Assembly: GCF_048595595.1 (NCBI RefSeq)
Contig: NZ_CP184347.1
Length of the DNA stretch: 64,000 bases
Origin: Bacteroides pyogenes_A
GTDB lineage: Bacteria > Bacteroidota > Bacteroidia > Bacteroidales > Bacteroidaceae
Reading direction: 5' to 3' (one strand)
Shown: in pieces, positions 41,049 to 49,594 of the stretch
Position numbering within the stretch: position 1 is the stretch's first letter
Layout: the number at the start of each line of letters is the position of its first letter
Position numbers and translations under genes: made by a program
The notes under the pieces: generated by a model
Seen by the model: the letters and a program-made list of their open reading frames with translations, nothing else
Database searches by the model: none
What the model was told of the DNA's origin: nothing

Positions 41049-41378
41049 GCTGTCTGGATTTAATACCACGGCAGAATCCATAGGCTTTCACATTTCTGCA
41101 TAATAAAGTGAGGTAGTGCAAAATAAGATATGTCAACAAGTACATGAAGGTTACAGTTTAACTTACAGTTTTCTATAACGATAAAAGGCGGTGTCCGAAA
41201 AGTTTGTGTTTGATGTTTTCACCTCGTCACGGATGGACTTCGACGAGAGGAAAGTTTATTTCCAAACATCTTTCGGACATCTTTTTTTTAATTGCTATTA
41301 TAAATGAAAACTTAAGATGAGTTTAAAGCCGCTCCGGCGCATTATCATCTTTTTTATTTGCATCTCAAAAAGCAATGT
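41049..41378. other. intergenic region holding a structured terminator
   Basis: No gene. The right two thirds contain the two-stem structure at 41190-41289; the first 140 bases show nothing recognisable. Confidence 0.4.
41190..41289 (+). terminator. long two-stem terminator or structured RNA
   Basis: Outer arms GGTGTCCGAAA (41190-41200) with GTTTG just after pair with CAAAC and TTTCGGACATC (41263-41281). Enclosed is a second stem, CTCGTC (41223-41228) with GACGAG (41242-41247). Eight T follow. The T tail indicates termination; the enclosed stem is more than a simple terminator needs. Confidence 0.65.
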
Positions 41379-42218
41379 TTACGACCAAGTCAATGTATAG
41401 AAATATACGACTGCCGCCGGTATGGCCATTAGTGCACTGTCGAATCGGTCGAGCATTCCGCCATGTCCCGGAAGAATTGTGCCGGAATCTTTGATCTGGA
41501 GCTGGCGTTTGAGCAACGATTCTGTTAAGTCGCCCCACGTGCCGAATACAACAACGATAAGAGCCAATCCTACCCATTCCAAAGTCGAAATAATAGGGAA
41601 GAAATGAGCCAGAGCAAAAGAGGATGCTATTGCGAATAATCCTCCGCCTATCGATCCTTCCCACGACTTTTTCGGCGAGATGCGTTCGAATAGCCTGTGC
41701 CTTCCGATAAGCGATCCCACGCAATATGCGCCGGTATCGCTCAGCCAAAGAAAGATAAAAACGGAAAGAGGTAAAATTGGGTTATAACTCACCGTATCGT
41801 ATTCCGCATCGTTGTGGAATGCCAATACATTCAGTAGAGCGAAAGGCAAACCGATATAAAGCTGGCTGAACATTGCGTACGCCCAATTGAGTACCGGATT
41901 CTTTTTTTTCAGATACAACTCGCTAATCATTATATACAGCAACAAGAGCATATAAGGAATAAAAATCTTAGAATCGGCCGCATTGATGCAGAACCCCATT
42001 ACTGCCAGAAAAAGATAAGCTCCTCCCAACATGGCAATGGTTTTATTCATGCTTACTTCCCCCGTCCGGTTAATGATTTGTCCGAACTCATAGATACTTA
42101 GTGAGCTGATTGCTACGAAAAGTATTCCGAAACTGATCGGCGCGTAAAGAATCGATCCGACCAGAATGGCTACAAAAAGTATTCCGGTAGTAGCCCGTTT
42201 GATGAAATTGTTGTTCAA
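41379..42218 (-). CDS. cdsA: phosphatidate cytidylyltransferase
   Basis: Makes CDP-diacylglycerol from phosphatidate and CTP, the precursor used by PssA at 8127. 279 residues, multiple membrane segments, and a complete family signature near the C-terminus: ESLLKRQLQIKDSGTILPGHGGMLDRFDS. SDTGAYCVGSLIGRHRL and SPKKSWEGSIGG are further conserved parts. Last gene of rsfS-ftsH-cdsA, 19 bases after ftsH. Confidence 0.94.
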   Translation of the reverse strand: MNNNFIKRATTGILFVAILVGSILYAPISFGILFVAISSLSIYEFGQIINRTGEVSMNKTIAMLGGAYLFLAVMGFCINAADSKIFIPYMLLLLYIMISELYLKKKNPVLNWAYAMFSQLYIGLPFALLNVLAFHNDAEYDTVSYNPILPLSVFIFLWLSDTGAYCVGSLIGRHRLFERISPKKSWEGSIGGGLFAIASSFALAHFFPIISTLEWVGLALIVVVFGTWGDLTESLLKRQLQIKDSGTILPGHGGMLDRFDSALMAIPAAVVYFYTLTWS

Positions 42219-42237
42219 AACTTTATGTTTTTTAGAA

Positions 42238-44280
42238 TTATTGTGGTTCAGTTGTCCTCTCTTCTTCAGAGCTCTCTTCTTTTTTATCTTGCAACTCTTT
42301 CTCTTTCAGTTGTTCTGCCAGCTTCCTTTCTGCTTTGGCAGCTTCCTGACTGGCTTTTGCAGCCATGATCTCTTCAGAGCGCGAAGCCCATGGACGTTTA
42401 CCGAATATACGTTCCACATCTTCCGCAAAAATAACTTCCTTGTCAATCAATATTTGAGTAAGCTCATTATGTCCTTCTTTATGTTCGGAAAGAATTTTCT
42501 TGGCTCTTTCGTACTGCTCGTTAACCATTCTCTTGACTTCTTCGTCAATGAGTTCTGCGGTTTTTTCACTGTAAGGACGATTGAAAGAATACTCTTCATT
42601 GGTATAGTAGCATAAGTTAGGCAATCGCTCGCTCATACCGAGGTAGGCAATCATGCCGTACGCTTGTTTGGTTACTCGCTCCAAGTCGTTCATTGCGCCT
42701 GTCGATATCCGTCCGATAAACAAGTCTTCGGCAGCACGTCCTCCCAAAGTGGCGCACATTTCGTCGAGCATCTGTTCTTTCGTTGTGATCTGGCGCTCTT
42801 CCGGCAGATACCAAGCTGCACCTAATGCACGTCCCCGGGGAACAATCGTCACCTTAATCAAGGGATTGGCATATTCGAGCAACCAGGAAATCGTGGCGTG
42901 CCCAGCTTCGTGCAAGGCAATGGAACGCCGTTCTGCTTCGGTCGTTATTTTGGTTTTCTTCTCCAGACCGCCGATAATACGGTCTACCGCATCCAGAAAA
43001 TCCTGTTTGCCTACGAATTTCTTTCCATGGCGCGCAGCAATCAAAGCCGCTTCGTTGCAGACGTTGGCAATGTCGGCACCCGAGAATCCCGGTGTTTGGC
43101 GTGCCAGCAAGTCCACATCCACGGTGTCGTCTATCTTGATAGGGCGTAAATGTACTCCGAATACTTCTTTACGCTCATTCAGGTCAGGCAAGTCCACATG
43201 TATTTGCCGGTCGAACCGGCCTGCACGGAGCAATGCCTTGTCCAAAACATCCACACGGTTGGTTGCAGCAAGGATAATGACGCCTGTATTGGAGCCGAAA
43301 CCATCCATTTCCGTGAGCAACTGATTCAGTGTGTTTTCGCGTTCGTCGTTTCCTCCCATTGCCGGGTTTTTGCCGCGTGCGCGTCCTACGGCGTCGATTT
43401 CGTCGATAAACACAATACAGGGAGCTTTTTCTTTGGCCTGTTTGAACAAGTCGCGTACACGCGAAGCGCCCACACCTACGAACATTTCTACAAAGTCCGA
43501 TCCTGCGAGAGAAAAGAATGGTACATTCGCTTCTCCGGCCACGGCTTTTGCAAGCAAAGTCTTACCTGTTCCCGGAGGGCCTACCAATAGAGCTCCTTTA
43601 GGAATCTTACCTCCCAATTCGGTATATTTTTGAGGTTGTTTCAAGAATTCTACGATTTCTTCCACCTCTTGTTTGGCTTCTGCCAATCCCGCCACATCTT
43701 TAAATGTGACTTTTATGGAGCCTCCTTTTTCAAAGAGTTGCGCTTTCGATTTACCGACGTTGAACACTCCGCCGGGTCCACCGCTTCCTCCTCCGCTCAT
43801 GCGTCGCATAAAGAATACCCATAAGGCGATGAGCAAAACCAGCGGAAGTATCTGTACAAGGATGGCAGGGAATAAATCCGACTTGGGTAAGTATTCTGAT
43901 GAACCGTCGAAATGTCCGGCTTCTTTTTCCGCTAGCAGAAAGTCCTCCAGCTTGTCGGTCGACGGCGCTCTACTCGTAATCATCGGATTGCGGCCCACTC
44001 TGTTCGAGTCGTTGCCGAATACGGCACCTACTGCGCTTGGTTTGATGTATGCCTCGATTGATTTGTCTTCGTAGCCCAATACCTTGCTGACGTATCCGTT
44101 GGATATGTATTTTTGCAGCTCGCTGTACGAAACGTATTTGCTGCCGGCATTTCCGGAGTTGCTTCCCCACCATAATGCCAAAAGCATCAGGGCGATGATC
44201 ATATACATCCAGTTCAAGTTGAACTTGGGTACGTTTACTTTATTGCCGGGTCTCTTTTTATTATTCGTATTATTGTCCAT
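42238..44280 (-). CDS. ftsH: ATP-dependent zinc metalloprotease FtsH
   Basis: Membrane-bound AAA+ protease, 680 residues. Transmembrane segment near residues 19-38 (NWMYMIIALMLLALWWG), a periplasmic part, and a second membrane segment (ILVQILPLVLLIALWVFFMRRM). The AAA domain has Walker A GPPGTGKT at 234-241 and FIDEIDAVG, and the second region of homology NRVDVLDKALLRAGRFDR. The zinc site is HEAGH at 457-461. It degrades misassembled membrane proteins and short-lived regulators. The C-terminal tail is Glu/Lys-rich. Confidence 0.97.
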   Translation of the reverse strand: MDNNTNNKKRPGNKVNVPKFNLNWMYMIIALMLLALWWGSNSGNAGSKYVSYSELQKYISNGYVSKVLGYEDKSIEAYIKPSAVGAVFGNDSNRVGRNPMITSRAPSTDKLEDFLLAEKEAGHFDGSSEYLPKSDLFPAILVQILPLVLLIALWVFFMRRMSGGGSGGPGGVFNVGKSKAQLFEKGGSIKVTFKDVAGLAEAKQEVEEIVEFLKQPQKYTELGGKIPKGALLVGPPGTGKTLLAKAVAGEANVPFFSLAGSDFVEMFVGVGASRVRDLFKQAKEKAPCIVFIDEIDAVGRARGKNPAMGGNDERENTLNQLLTEMDGFGSNTGVIILAATNRVDVLDKALLRAGRFDRQIHVDLPDLNERKEVFGVHLRPIKIDDTVDVDLLARQTPGFSGADIANVCNEAALIAARHGKKFVGKQDFLDAVDRIIGGLEKKTKITTEAERRSIALHEAGHATISWLLEYANPLIKVTIVPRGRALGAAWYLPEERQITTKEQMLDEMCATLGGRAAEDLFIGRISTGAMNDLERVTKQAYGMIAYLGMSERLPNLCYYTNEEYSFNRPYSEKTAELIDEEVKRMVNEQYERAKKILSEHKEGHNELTQILIDKEVIFAEDVERIFGKRPWASRSEEIMAAKASQEAAKAERKLAEQLKEKELQDKKEESSEEERTTEPQ

Positions 44281-44289
44281 AGTGGTACT

Positions 44290-44649
44290 TTAATCTATAT
44301 TGGGTATTGTAGTGAGTTTGGCATCTGCCCAAAGGTTTTCGAGGTTGTAAAAGGCTCTTGTTTCCGGAAGAAAGACATGTACCAGCACATCTGCATAATC
44401 CATGGCTACCCATTCGGCATTCCGTAGCCCGTCGATGGTGAAAGGCTTAATTTTTGCTCCTTTTCGGGCAAACTCTTTAATCGAGTCTACAATTGCGTCC
44501 ACTTGATTGGGAGAACTCCCTTCACAAATGATGAAGTAATTGCAAATGGTGTCTTCTATATGGCTTAGGTCGGCTATAACGATGTTTTTACCTCTCTTTT
44601 CTTGAATTCCTTCTTTTATTTTTTCAATTAAAACTTGGGTTTCGTTCAT
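44290..44649 (-). CDS. rsfS: ribosomal silencing factor RsfS
   Basis: 119 residues, RsfS/Iojap/DUF143 family. Binds L14 on the 50S subunit and prevents subunit joining in starvation. Core motif NYFIICEGSSPNQVDAIVDSIKEFARK, then WVAMDYADVLVHVFLPETRAFYNLENLWAD, the family's most conserved part. Ten bases before ftsH, first gene of the operon with a -7 box at 44737. Confidence 0.95.
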   Translation of the reverse strand: MNETQVLIEKIKEGIQEKRGKNIVIADLSHIEDTICNYFIICEGSSPNQVDAIVDSIKEFARKGAKIKPFTIDGLRNAEWVAMDYADVLVHVFLPETRAFYNLENLWADAKLTTIPNID

Positions 44650-44736
44650 TCTTTCAATTTGAAATTAGTGATTATGTATGTGTTATAACAAATAATGCTT
44701 ATCCTTTGTTTCTGTTTGAGAAACGTATATTGGCGG

Positions 44737-44744
44737 CAAATATA
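44737..44744 (-). promoter_or_regulatory. -7 box for rsfS-ftsH-cdsA
   Basis: TATATTTG on the minus strand, about 88 bases before rsfS. Confidence 0.5.
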
Positions 44745-44881
44745 CGGTGATTTATTGGATACAAGAAAGTTATCTTCCGATTTTTGTGTTTTTTAGTGAT
44801 GTGGTTTTATATCTATCAGGGTCTTCGCTATGATTTTTAGAAAAAAAAGTACTGAAAGAGGTTGATTTTACAAAATATTTG

Positions 44882-44889
44882 TATCTTTG
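44882..44889 (+). promoter_or_regulatory. promoter for tRNA-Gln
   Basis: TATCTTTG with TTG at 44862-44864 as the -33 element; 19 bases before the tRNA 5' end. Confidence 0.65.
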
Positions 44890-44908
44890 CACCCGCAAAC
44901 CTGATTAT

Positions 44909-44982
44909 TGGGCTATGGTGTAATGGTAACACTACAGATTCTGGTCCTGTCATTCCTGGTTCGAGTCCAGGTAGCCCAACCA
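44909..44982 (+). tRNA. tRNA-Gln (anticodon CUG)
   Basis: Acceptor arms TGGGCTA (44909-44915) and TAGCCCA (44972-44978) pair perfectly; the discriminator A and CCA are encoded. The D arm is GTGTAATGGTAACAC, the anticodon arm ACAGA-TTCTGGT-CCTGT with CUG at positions 34-36, and the T arm CCTGGTTCGAGTCCAGG. The A-C at the loop-closing pair of the anticodon stem is the only mismatch. Reads CAG codons. Followed at once by a strong hairpin. Confidence 0.93.
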
Positions 44983-45025
44983 CAAAAAACGCGGAGATTC
45001 CCCGAAATCTCCGCGTTTTTTGTGG
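44980..45025 (+). terminator. terminator after tRNA-Gln, probably bidirectional
   Basis: A 20-bp perfect inverted repeat (left arm 44980-44999, right arm 45006-45025) including the core CGCGGAGATT, with T tracts on both strands. Also positioned to end the transporter transcript coming from the right. Confidence 0.85.
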
Positions 45026-45036
45026 TTGCTTTTTCT

Positions 45037-46722
45037 CTAAGCCAACGACAGGATGAGCATTTGCGCTGTTAACACCCGCAGGAACATGGTAAGCGGATAG
45101 ACAGTGGCATAGCCCACCGCAGGGGCATCGGTGGAAGTAAGATCGTTCGAATAGGAAAGAGCGGGTGGATCGGTGGTGGCTCCGGAGAGTACGCCGATTA
45201 ATGTAAAATAGTTCAGCTTGAAGTAGTATCTTCCCACCAGCCCTGCAATCAGCAACGGCAAGATGGTAATGATGACTCCATATCCTATCCATGTGTATCC
45301 TCCTTCATATATGATGGTTTCCACGAATCCCTTTCCTGCTCCCAATCCTACGCAAGCGAGGAAAATGGAAATACCGATTTCACGCAACATGAGGTTGGCA
45401 CTCATGGTAGTATAGGTGATCATTTTATATTTCGGTCCGAAACGGCTGATCAGGATCGATACGATGAGCGGTCCGCCTGCCAATCCGAGTTTTAAAGGCT
45501 GCGGAATGCCGGGGAATGTAAACGGAATACTTCCGAGGATACATCCCAAAGCGATACCTATGAATATAGGAATCAGGTTCGGATGATTCAGGCGTTTCAG
45601 AGAGTTGCCGAGCACTTTTTCCGTATGGCTCACGGCAAGTTCAGTCCCGACGATAGTGACGCGGTCGCCCATTTGCAACTGTAATTGAGGAGTGGCCACC
45701 AAGTCTACTCCCGACCGATTGACCCGGGTGATGCTGGCACCGAAGTTATTACGTATCTTCAGTTGCGACAGTGTTTTGCCGTTCAGTTCCGGTTTGGTGA
45801 TCAGGATGCGGCGGGAAATCAATTCTTTATTCAATTGTTCCCATTCCATGGAAATCTCTTTTCCGAAGAAGACGGTGATTGCTTCAATGTCGGCAGGAGT
45901 AGAGATAACCAGTATCTTATCTCCAACGTGCAGTGTCGTATCCGAGTTGACAAGCCCTGTTTCTCCTCCCTCACGATGTTTGATGCGTGAGATGACGAAC
46001 TTCCGGTTCAATAAAGGATGCAGCTCTTTTACGCTGAGTCCCTCTACCGCTTCATTGCGTATTTCGATGGAAGTAGGGCGTACGGTTAACTCTTGCAGTT
46101 GACCCGAACCTCGTTCCGCATCTTTCTCCTCTTTGCCGGTGTTTATGCGGAGAAGATATTTTAGTGCGATGAGCGATAGAATTATGCCCACTACGCCCAG
46201 CGGATAACTTACGGCATATCCCAACGCGATCTCTGGTGCGTCTATCCCGCTCAGGTCGCTATAAGCTTGTTGGGCTGCTCCCAGACCGGGGGTATTGGTT
46301 ACGGCCCCCGACAAGATTCCCACCATGGTAGTGATGGGTAGGCCGGTTATAAGGTGCAGGGCAACCGTAATACCCACTCCCAGCACAACGACTATAATGG
46401 CAAGCAAGTTGAGCGTTAAGCCGCCCTTTTTGAAGGCTGAGAAGAAACCGGGACCGACTTGCAGACCGATGGAGTAAACAAAAAGAATCAGTCCGAACTC
46501 TTTCATGAAGTGGAGGAGATGCTCGTCCAGATTCATATTGAGGTGTCCGAAAAGGATACCGACAAACAATATCCAAGTGGCTCCCAGAGAGACTCCCCAT
46601 ACTTTGATTTTTCCTAACATGATGCCGAACGCAATCACAAGCGATAAGATTAAAACGGAGTGGGCTACTCCGCCACCCCATAAGTTGGGGTACCCTTCGA
46701 ATAAATGTCTAAGAACTTCCAT
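45037..46722 (-). CDS. AspT/YidE/YbjL-type putative transporter
   Basis: 561 residues. Two sets of about five or six membrane segments (residues 15-200 and 385-561) flank two TrkA-C/RCK-C domains (about 225-290 and 300-370: VEGLSVKELHPLLNRKFVISRIK and ILITKPELNGKTLSQLKIRNN). Repeated GxxSGAxTxxPGL-type motifs (GILSGAVTNTPGLGA, GVLSGATTDPPALSY) mark the duplicated transport core of the aspartate:alanine exchanger family. Characterised relatives exchange aspartate, alanine or succinate. A cobalamin riboswitch precedes it by about 170 bases, so expression is expected to fall when B12 is plentiful. Substrate unproven. Confidence 0.88.
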   Translation of the reverse strand: MEVLRHLFEGYPNLWGGGVAHSVLILSLVIAFGIMLGKIKVWGVSLGATWILFVGILFGHLNMNLDEHLLHFMKEFGLILFVYSIGLQVGPGFFSAFKKGGLTLNLLAIIVVVLGVGITVALHLITGLPITTMVGILSGAVTNTPGLGAAQQAYSDLSGIDAPEIALGYAVSYPLGVVGIILSLIALKYLLRINTGKEEKDAERGSGQLQELTVRPTSIEIRNEAVEGLSVKELHPLLNRKFVISRIKHREGGETGLVNSDTTLHVGDKILVISTPADIEAITVFFGKEISMEWEQLNKELISRRILITKPELNGKTLSQLKIRNNFGASITRVNRSGVDLVATPQLQLQMGDRVTIVGTELAVSHTEKVLGNSLKRLNHPNLIPIFIGIALGCILGSIPFTFPGIPQPLKLGLAGGPLIVSILISRFGPKYKMITYTTMSANLMLREIGISIFLACVGLGAGKGFVETIIYEGGYTWIGYGVIITILPLLIAGLVGRYYFKLNYFTLIGVLSGATTDPPALSYSNDLTSTDAPAVGYATVYPLTMFLRVLTAQMLILSLA

Positions 46723-46894
46723 TGTGCTTTTTCACTTTTTAAGTCACACATTGATATATAATGTCGCGACACCGTAATATAATACACATGCTTGCCGGCA
46801 ATTGTTCATGCCAGTCGTGCAGGTCTGATTCGCATTGCCGCAGACGATTCTTTACTTTGGTCGTTTCCCTATCCCACGAGTGAAAACAGCCTTT

Positions 46895-47080
46895 GAGCAT
46901 GAAATGGCAGGTCTTCTGACTGACTCCCTTCCCGATGCCTTCCCGGCAGCGTTTCTATAATCTGCCAGTGGCTAAAAGTCCTTATCGGAAAGTTGGCTGG
47001 AGCTTCACAGCAGCGGGACTGTCCGGGATTTTCACCCGATTCCCTTTTAATCCGGACAATCGATACGACTGTCCGAAACC
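46895..47080 (-). promoter_or_regulatory. cobalamin riboswitch
   Basis: On the minus strand the classic B12 aptamer pieces appear in order: GGGAATCGGGTGAAAATCCC, then ACAGTCCCGCTGCTGTGAAG, and after variable arms GTCAGAAGACCTGCC at the 3' side. A -7 box (47091-47098) sits just upstream. The next gene on this strand is the AspT/YidE-type transporter, start at 46722. Edges are estimated. How the switch acts (terminator or ribosome-site masking) could not be settled by eye; a TTGCCGGCAA palindrome before the gene may take part. Confidence 0.93.
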
Positions 47081-47090
47081 AATTCGCTTG

Positions 47091-47098
47091 CAAAGGTA
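47091..47098 (-). promoter_or_regulatory. -7 box for riboswitch and transporter transcript
   Basis: TACCTTTG on the minus strand, directly upstream of the aptamer. Confidence 0.6.
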
Positions 47099-47336
47099 AT
47101 GCAAAATAATAGATAAAGCAACAGCTTTGGGCTGCAATTGGTCTTATGTGACAGGGATAAAAGAAAATAGAAGAATGGCACAATGTGTTTTTGGGTAGTG
47201 TTTCAGTCAGTGTGTCTGAAAGCTGATATGCAATATTGCAGTGCGATTTTCTTTTTCATCTATACAAATGACTACCTGTAATGTTTATCAATTGAATATT
47301 TTATGGGACATTTACATATCTGAGGAATGGGAACAT

Positions 47337-47990
47337 CTAAAAGTAATAGCTGATAGAGAGGAATCCGCCATGTAAGCTTTTTCTTTCAGGATAAAATTCA
47401 TCAAACCGTTTGTTATCATAAGTAAGATTACGCCGCATGGCAAATACATCCAGTGTTGAATATTGGTATCCAGTTGAAATATCTATATTATCAAAATTCA
47501 GACTAAAGCCTATTTTACAGTCGAAGGCATACCATTGCCCTTTATTCGTGCTGATATTTCTGACATCCTTTTCAATTCCGTGTTCGTCCAGCAGATAAAT
47601 GGGAACCTTGCAATAGGGAATGTTCATCATAAATCCCGGCTCCAAGAATATTTTGAGGTTGCCGTCAGATATTTTCATCAAAGTGGGAGATACTATGTGT
47701 AGAGACGGGTGCAGATAGAAATTCTCTGTTTTTTTATAATCATCGGCTATGCTCCAGCCATTCCCCTTTGGAACACCGTCAATGGCAAATTGTTTCCACA
47801 TGCCTACCGAAGCACCGACACCCACATAGGGAGAAATCATATAATGGTAGGAAACATCTATTTGCCATGTATTGCTCGAAGTCAACTTTCCCCCGACAGA
47901 GACTCTGTTCCTTTCAAAGGTGTTTTCACTTTGAGCTTTAGCCGCTAACACATGGCTGATCAAGCAAAGAAAGATGATAATTTTTCTCAT
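47337..47990 (-). CDS. outer-membrane beta-barrel-like protein
   Basis: 217 residues from MRKIIIFLCLISHVLAAKAQ, a signal peptide. The mature protein has alternating amphipathic strands (RVSVGGKLTSSNTWQIDVSYHYMISPYVGVGASVGMW) and ends in an aromatic strand, FLSISYYF, typical of an outer-membrane barrel terminus. No named family recognised. Monocistronic; -7 box at 48020. The protein is on the strand opposite to the similar-type barrel gene at 48537. Confidence 0.7.
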   Translation of the reverse strand: MRKIIIFLCLISHVLAAKAQSENTFERNRVSVGGKLTSSNTWQIDVSYHYMISPYVGVGASVGMWKQFAIDGVPKGNGWSIADDYKKTENFYLHPSLHIVSPTLMKISDGNLKIFLEPGFMMNIPYCKVPIYLLDEHGIEKDVRNISTNKGQWYAFDCKIGFSLNFDNIDISTGYQYSTLDVFAMRRNLTYDNKRFDEFYPERKSLHGGFLSISYYF

Positions 47991-48019
47991 TTTTAATGTT
48001 TGCAAATCAATATCGAAGG

Positions 48020-48027
48020 CAAAAATA
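48020..48027 (-). promoter_or_regulatory. -7 box for barrel gene at 47337
   Basis: TATTTTTG on the minus strand, 30 bases before the start. Confidence 0.5.
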
Positions 48028-48176
48028 TATAAATAGAACGTTTTTCATTTGATTTATATATCCTTTAACTATGAAACAACGTGATCACTTTTTACAGAAT
48101 GAAAGCCTTTTATTATTTAGAAAAACTACGGATGTTAAATTGAGACTGTTTTTCTGTTTTAATGCTCTATTCTTCG

Positions 48177-48184
48177 TATTTTTG
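48177..48184 (+). promoter_or_regulatory. -7 box for the decayed lipoprotein and barrel gene
   Basis: TATTTTTG, about 38 bases upstream of the ATG at 48222. Confidence 0.5.
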
Positions 48185-48221
48185 CAAAACGATATATATT
48201 GTTAAAACCTAATTAAGAATA

Positions 48222-48530
48222 ATGAAGACAAAACTAATTTTAGGGGAGCATTATTGTCGTTAGCCGCATCATGCTCTAATGATGATGTTCTGCAATCATC
48301 GGCAGCCAATGGAGAATCCGAGTCCTCAAGAACAGAGTTTGCAGCATTGTTTTAAGTCTGCTGACAAAGAAAGTCTTAAGAGTACTATCTTAGACGTTAA
48401 TCTGCAAAATTCCATTTTTCCCGGAAGTACCCTTTCCCAAGGCTATGTTTCTTTATTGGGCGCTGTTCAGAGGGATGACCCCATTTTATCTCAGTTTACA
48501 AAACGAAGAACAGGAATACATAAGAAATAA
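48222..48530 (+). pseudogene. lipoprotein gene with two frameshifts
   Basis: ATGAAGACAAAACTAATTTT opens a lipoprotein signal. After a frame change near 48243 the next frame reads ALLSLAASCSNDDVLQSSAANGESESSRTEFAALF, a lipobox and mature N-terminus of Bacteroides style. A second frame change near 48350 leads to KSADKESLKSTILDVNL and then to a stop at 48530. Read together they form one short lipoprotein N-terminal region, with the rest of the gene missing. The adjoining barrel gene starts 6 bases later. Sequencing error at both sites is unlikely but possible. Confidence 0.65.
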
Positions 48531-48536
48531 TCTTGT

Positions 48537-49052
48537 ATGAAGAATTTTTTTACGATACTTTTAATGTTTAGTGCCTCTTGTATAGCGTTTGCCCAAAAGA
48601 AAACTGTGCAAATAGAAGCAGGTCTTACCTACCCGATAGGATTGGAAAAAGACGGAAACAAGGAAAATCATATAGGTTTTTATGCAAATGGAATCTATAA
48701 TTTCTCCAATAGCCCACTGAGTGCCAAACTTAGACTCAGCTATGACAGTTACACAGTGGTAATGAATGAATATTCCAATTCGCCTTTTAATGGAAGGTCT
48801 TTAGTCATACTACCTTCTATCAATTATAACTTTCCGACATCATCAAAAGTAGAGTTTTATGCTGGTGTAGGTGTTGGAGCTACTATTGATAATATGGATA
48901 GAGGCGTATTTAATGATGGGAAGAAATGTCATGCTGTGTTTGCTCCTCAATTAGGAGTTAATATAATAAATCATTTCAACGTTTCTGCTCAATATAATAT
49001 TACACGTAAGGACTTTTCAAGGTTGATGATAGGTGTCGGATATATTTTTTAG
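48537..49052 (+). CDS. outer-membrane beta-barrel protein
   Basis: 171 residues with signal peptide MKNFFTILLMFSASCIAFAQ. Strand pattern: VQIEAGLTYPIGLEKDG, IGFYANGIYNFSN, SAKLRLSYDSYTVV, SKVEFYAGVGVGATIDN, LGVNIINHFNVSAQYN, and the final aromatic strand RLMIGVGYIF, consistent with a small eight-stranded barrel. No specific family identified. It may be co-transcribed with the decayed lipoprotein gene in front. Terminated by the hairpin at 49071. Confidence 0.75.
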   Translation: MKNFFTILLMFSASCIAFAQKKTVQIEAGLTYPIGLEKDGNKENHIGFYANGIYNFSNSPLSAKLRLSYDSYTVVMNEYSNSPFNGRSLVILPSINYNFPTSSKVEFYAGVGVGATIDNMDRGVFNDGKKCHAVFAPQLGVNIINHFNVSAQYNITRKDFSRLMIGVGYIF

Positions 49053-49070
49053 AAGATTATCTGTATAAGA

Positions 49071-49109
49071 AAGCTCCAATAGTTGGTAACAGGCTATTGG
49101 GGCTTTTAT
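49071..49109 (+). terminator. terminator after barrel gene
   Basis: AAGCTCCAATAG pairs with CTATTGGGGCTT (one G-U) and is followed by TTTATA. Confidence 0.7.
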
Positions 49110-49384
49110 AATTATAATAATAAGGACTTTCGTGAAACCCCGTAAAACAATTCTGTGGTTGCAACGAACATACTGCTGCCCCAATCAAATCAGCTGTGCT
49201 CTATGCCGACCTTAGCTTTCTTTGCAGTACTCATGTTGTTTCCTTCATTTTGGGTACGTTTAATGAGAGCCTGATGAAACAAAAAACTCTTCTTGTCAAC
49301 AAATGCAAAGATGTGGGCTTATCGGATGCTTGCATTCTTTTGTGTGTGTATCTATTATTTCTAAGTACTTCTCTTTAAAAAACT
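49110..49384. other. intergenic region, possible gene remnant
   Basis: No intact gene. The minus strand shows a short peptide start, MSTAKKAKVGIEHS followed by a stop, that could be the 5' stub of a lost gene. This is weak. Confidence 0.25.
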
Positions 49385-49454
49385 ATTCGTCTTTCGTCTG
49401 CGTTTTATTCGTCTCCCGTTCGGCAGACGAATAAAACGCAGACGAAAGACGAAT
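49385..49454. repeat. perfect 30-bp inverted repeat
   Basis: Left arm 49385-49414 and right arm 49425-49454 are exact reverse complements with a 10-base loop (CCCGTTCGGC). The arms are themselves built from repeats of TTCGTCT-type sequence. A partial copy of loop plus right arm (CGTTCGGCAGACGAATAAA) recurs at 49461-49479. The structure sits 140 bases before the cytidylate-kinase-like gene and lacks a T tail. Confidence 0.9.
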
Positions 49455-49550
49455 GCGACACGTTCGGCAGACGAATAAATCGTTTAAGAAAAGAGGCTCT
49501 TCTCCGCAGCTTTTCCCCTTAATTTTTTATGTTTTCCCAAAAAGATTCCG

Positions 49551-49558
49551 TATGTTTG
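49551..49558 (+). promoter_or_regulatory. -7 box for the gene at 49595
   Basis: TATGTTTG, 37 bases before the chosen start. It lies inside the longer reading frame (49529), which argues for the later Met. Confidence 0.5.
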
Positions 49559-49594
49559 TTTCGTAACTATGTGAAACAAATAGATGATAGGACG

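Noticed and set aside
44837..45292. Minus-strand frame spanning tRNA-Gln and the transporter end
   Set aside because: Covers a tRNA and a terminator and overlaps the transporter in another frame.
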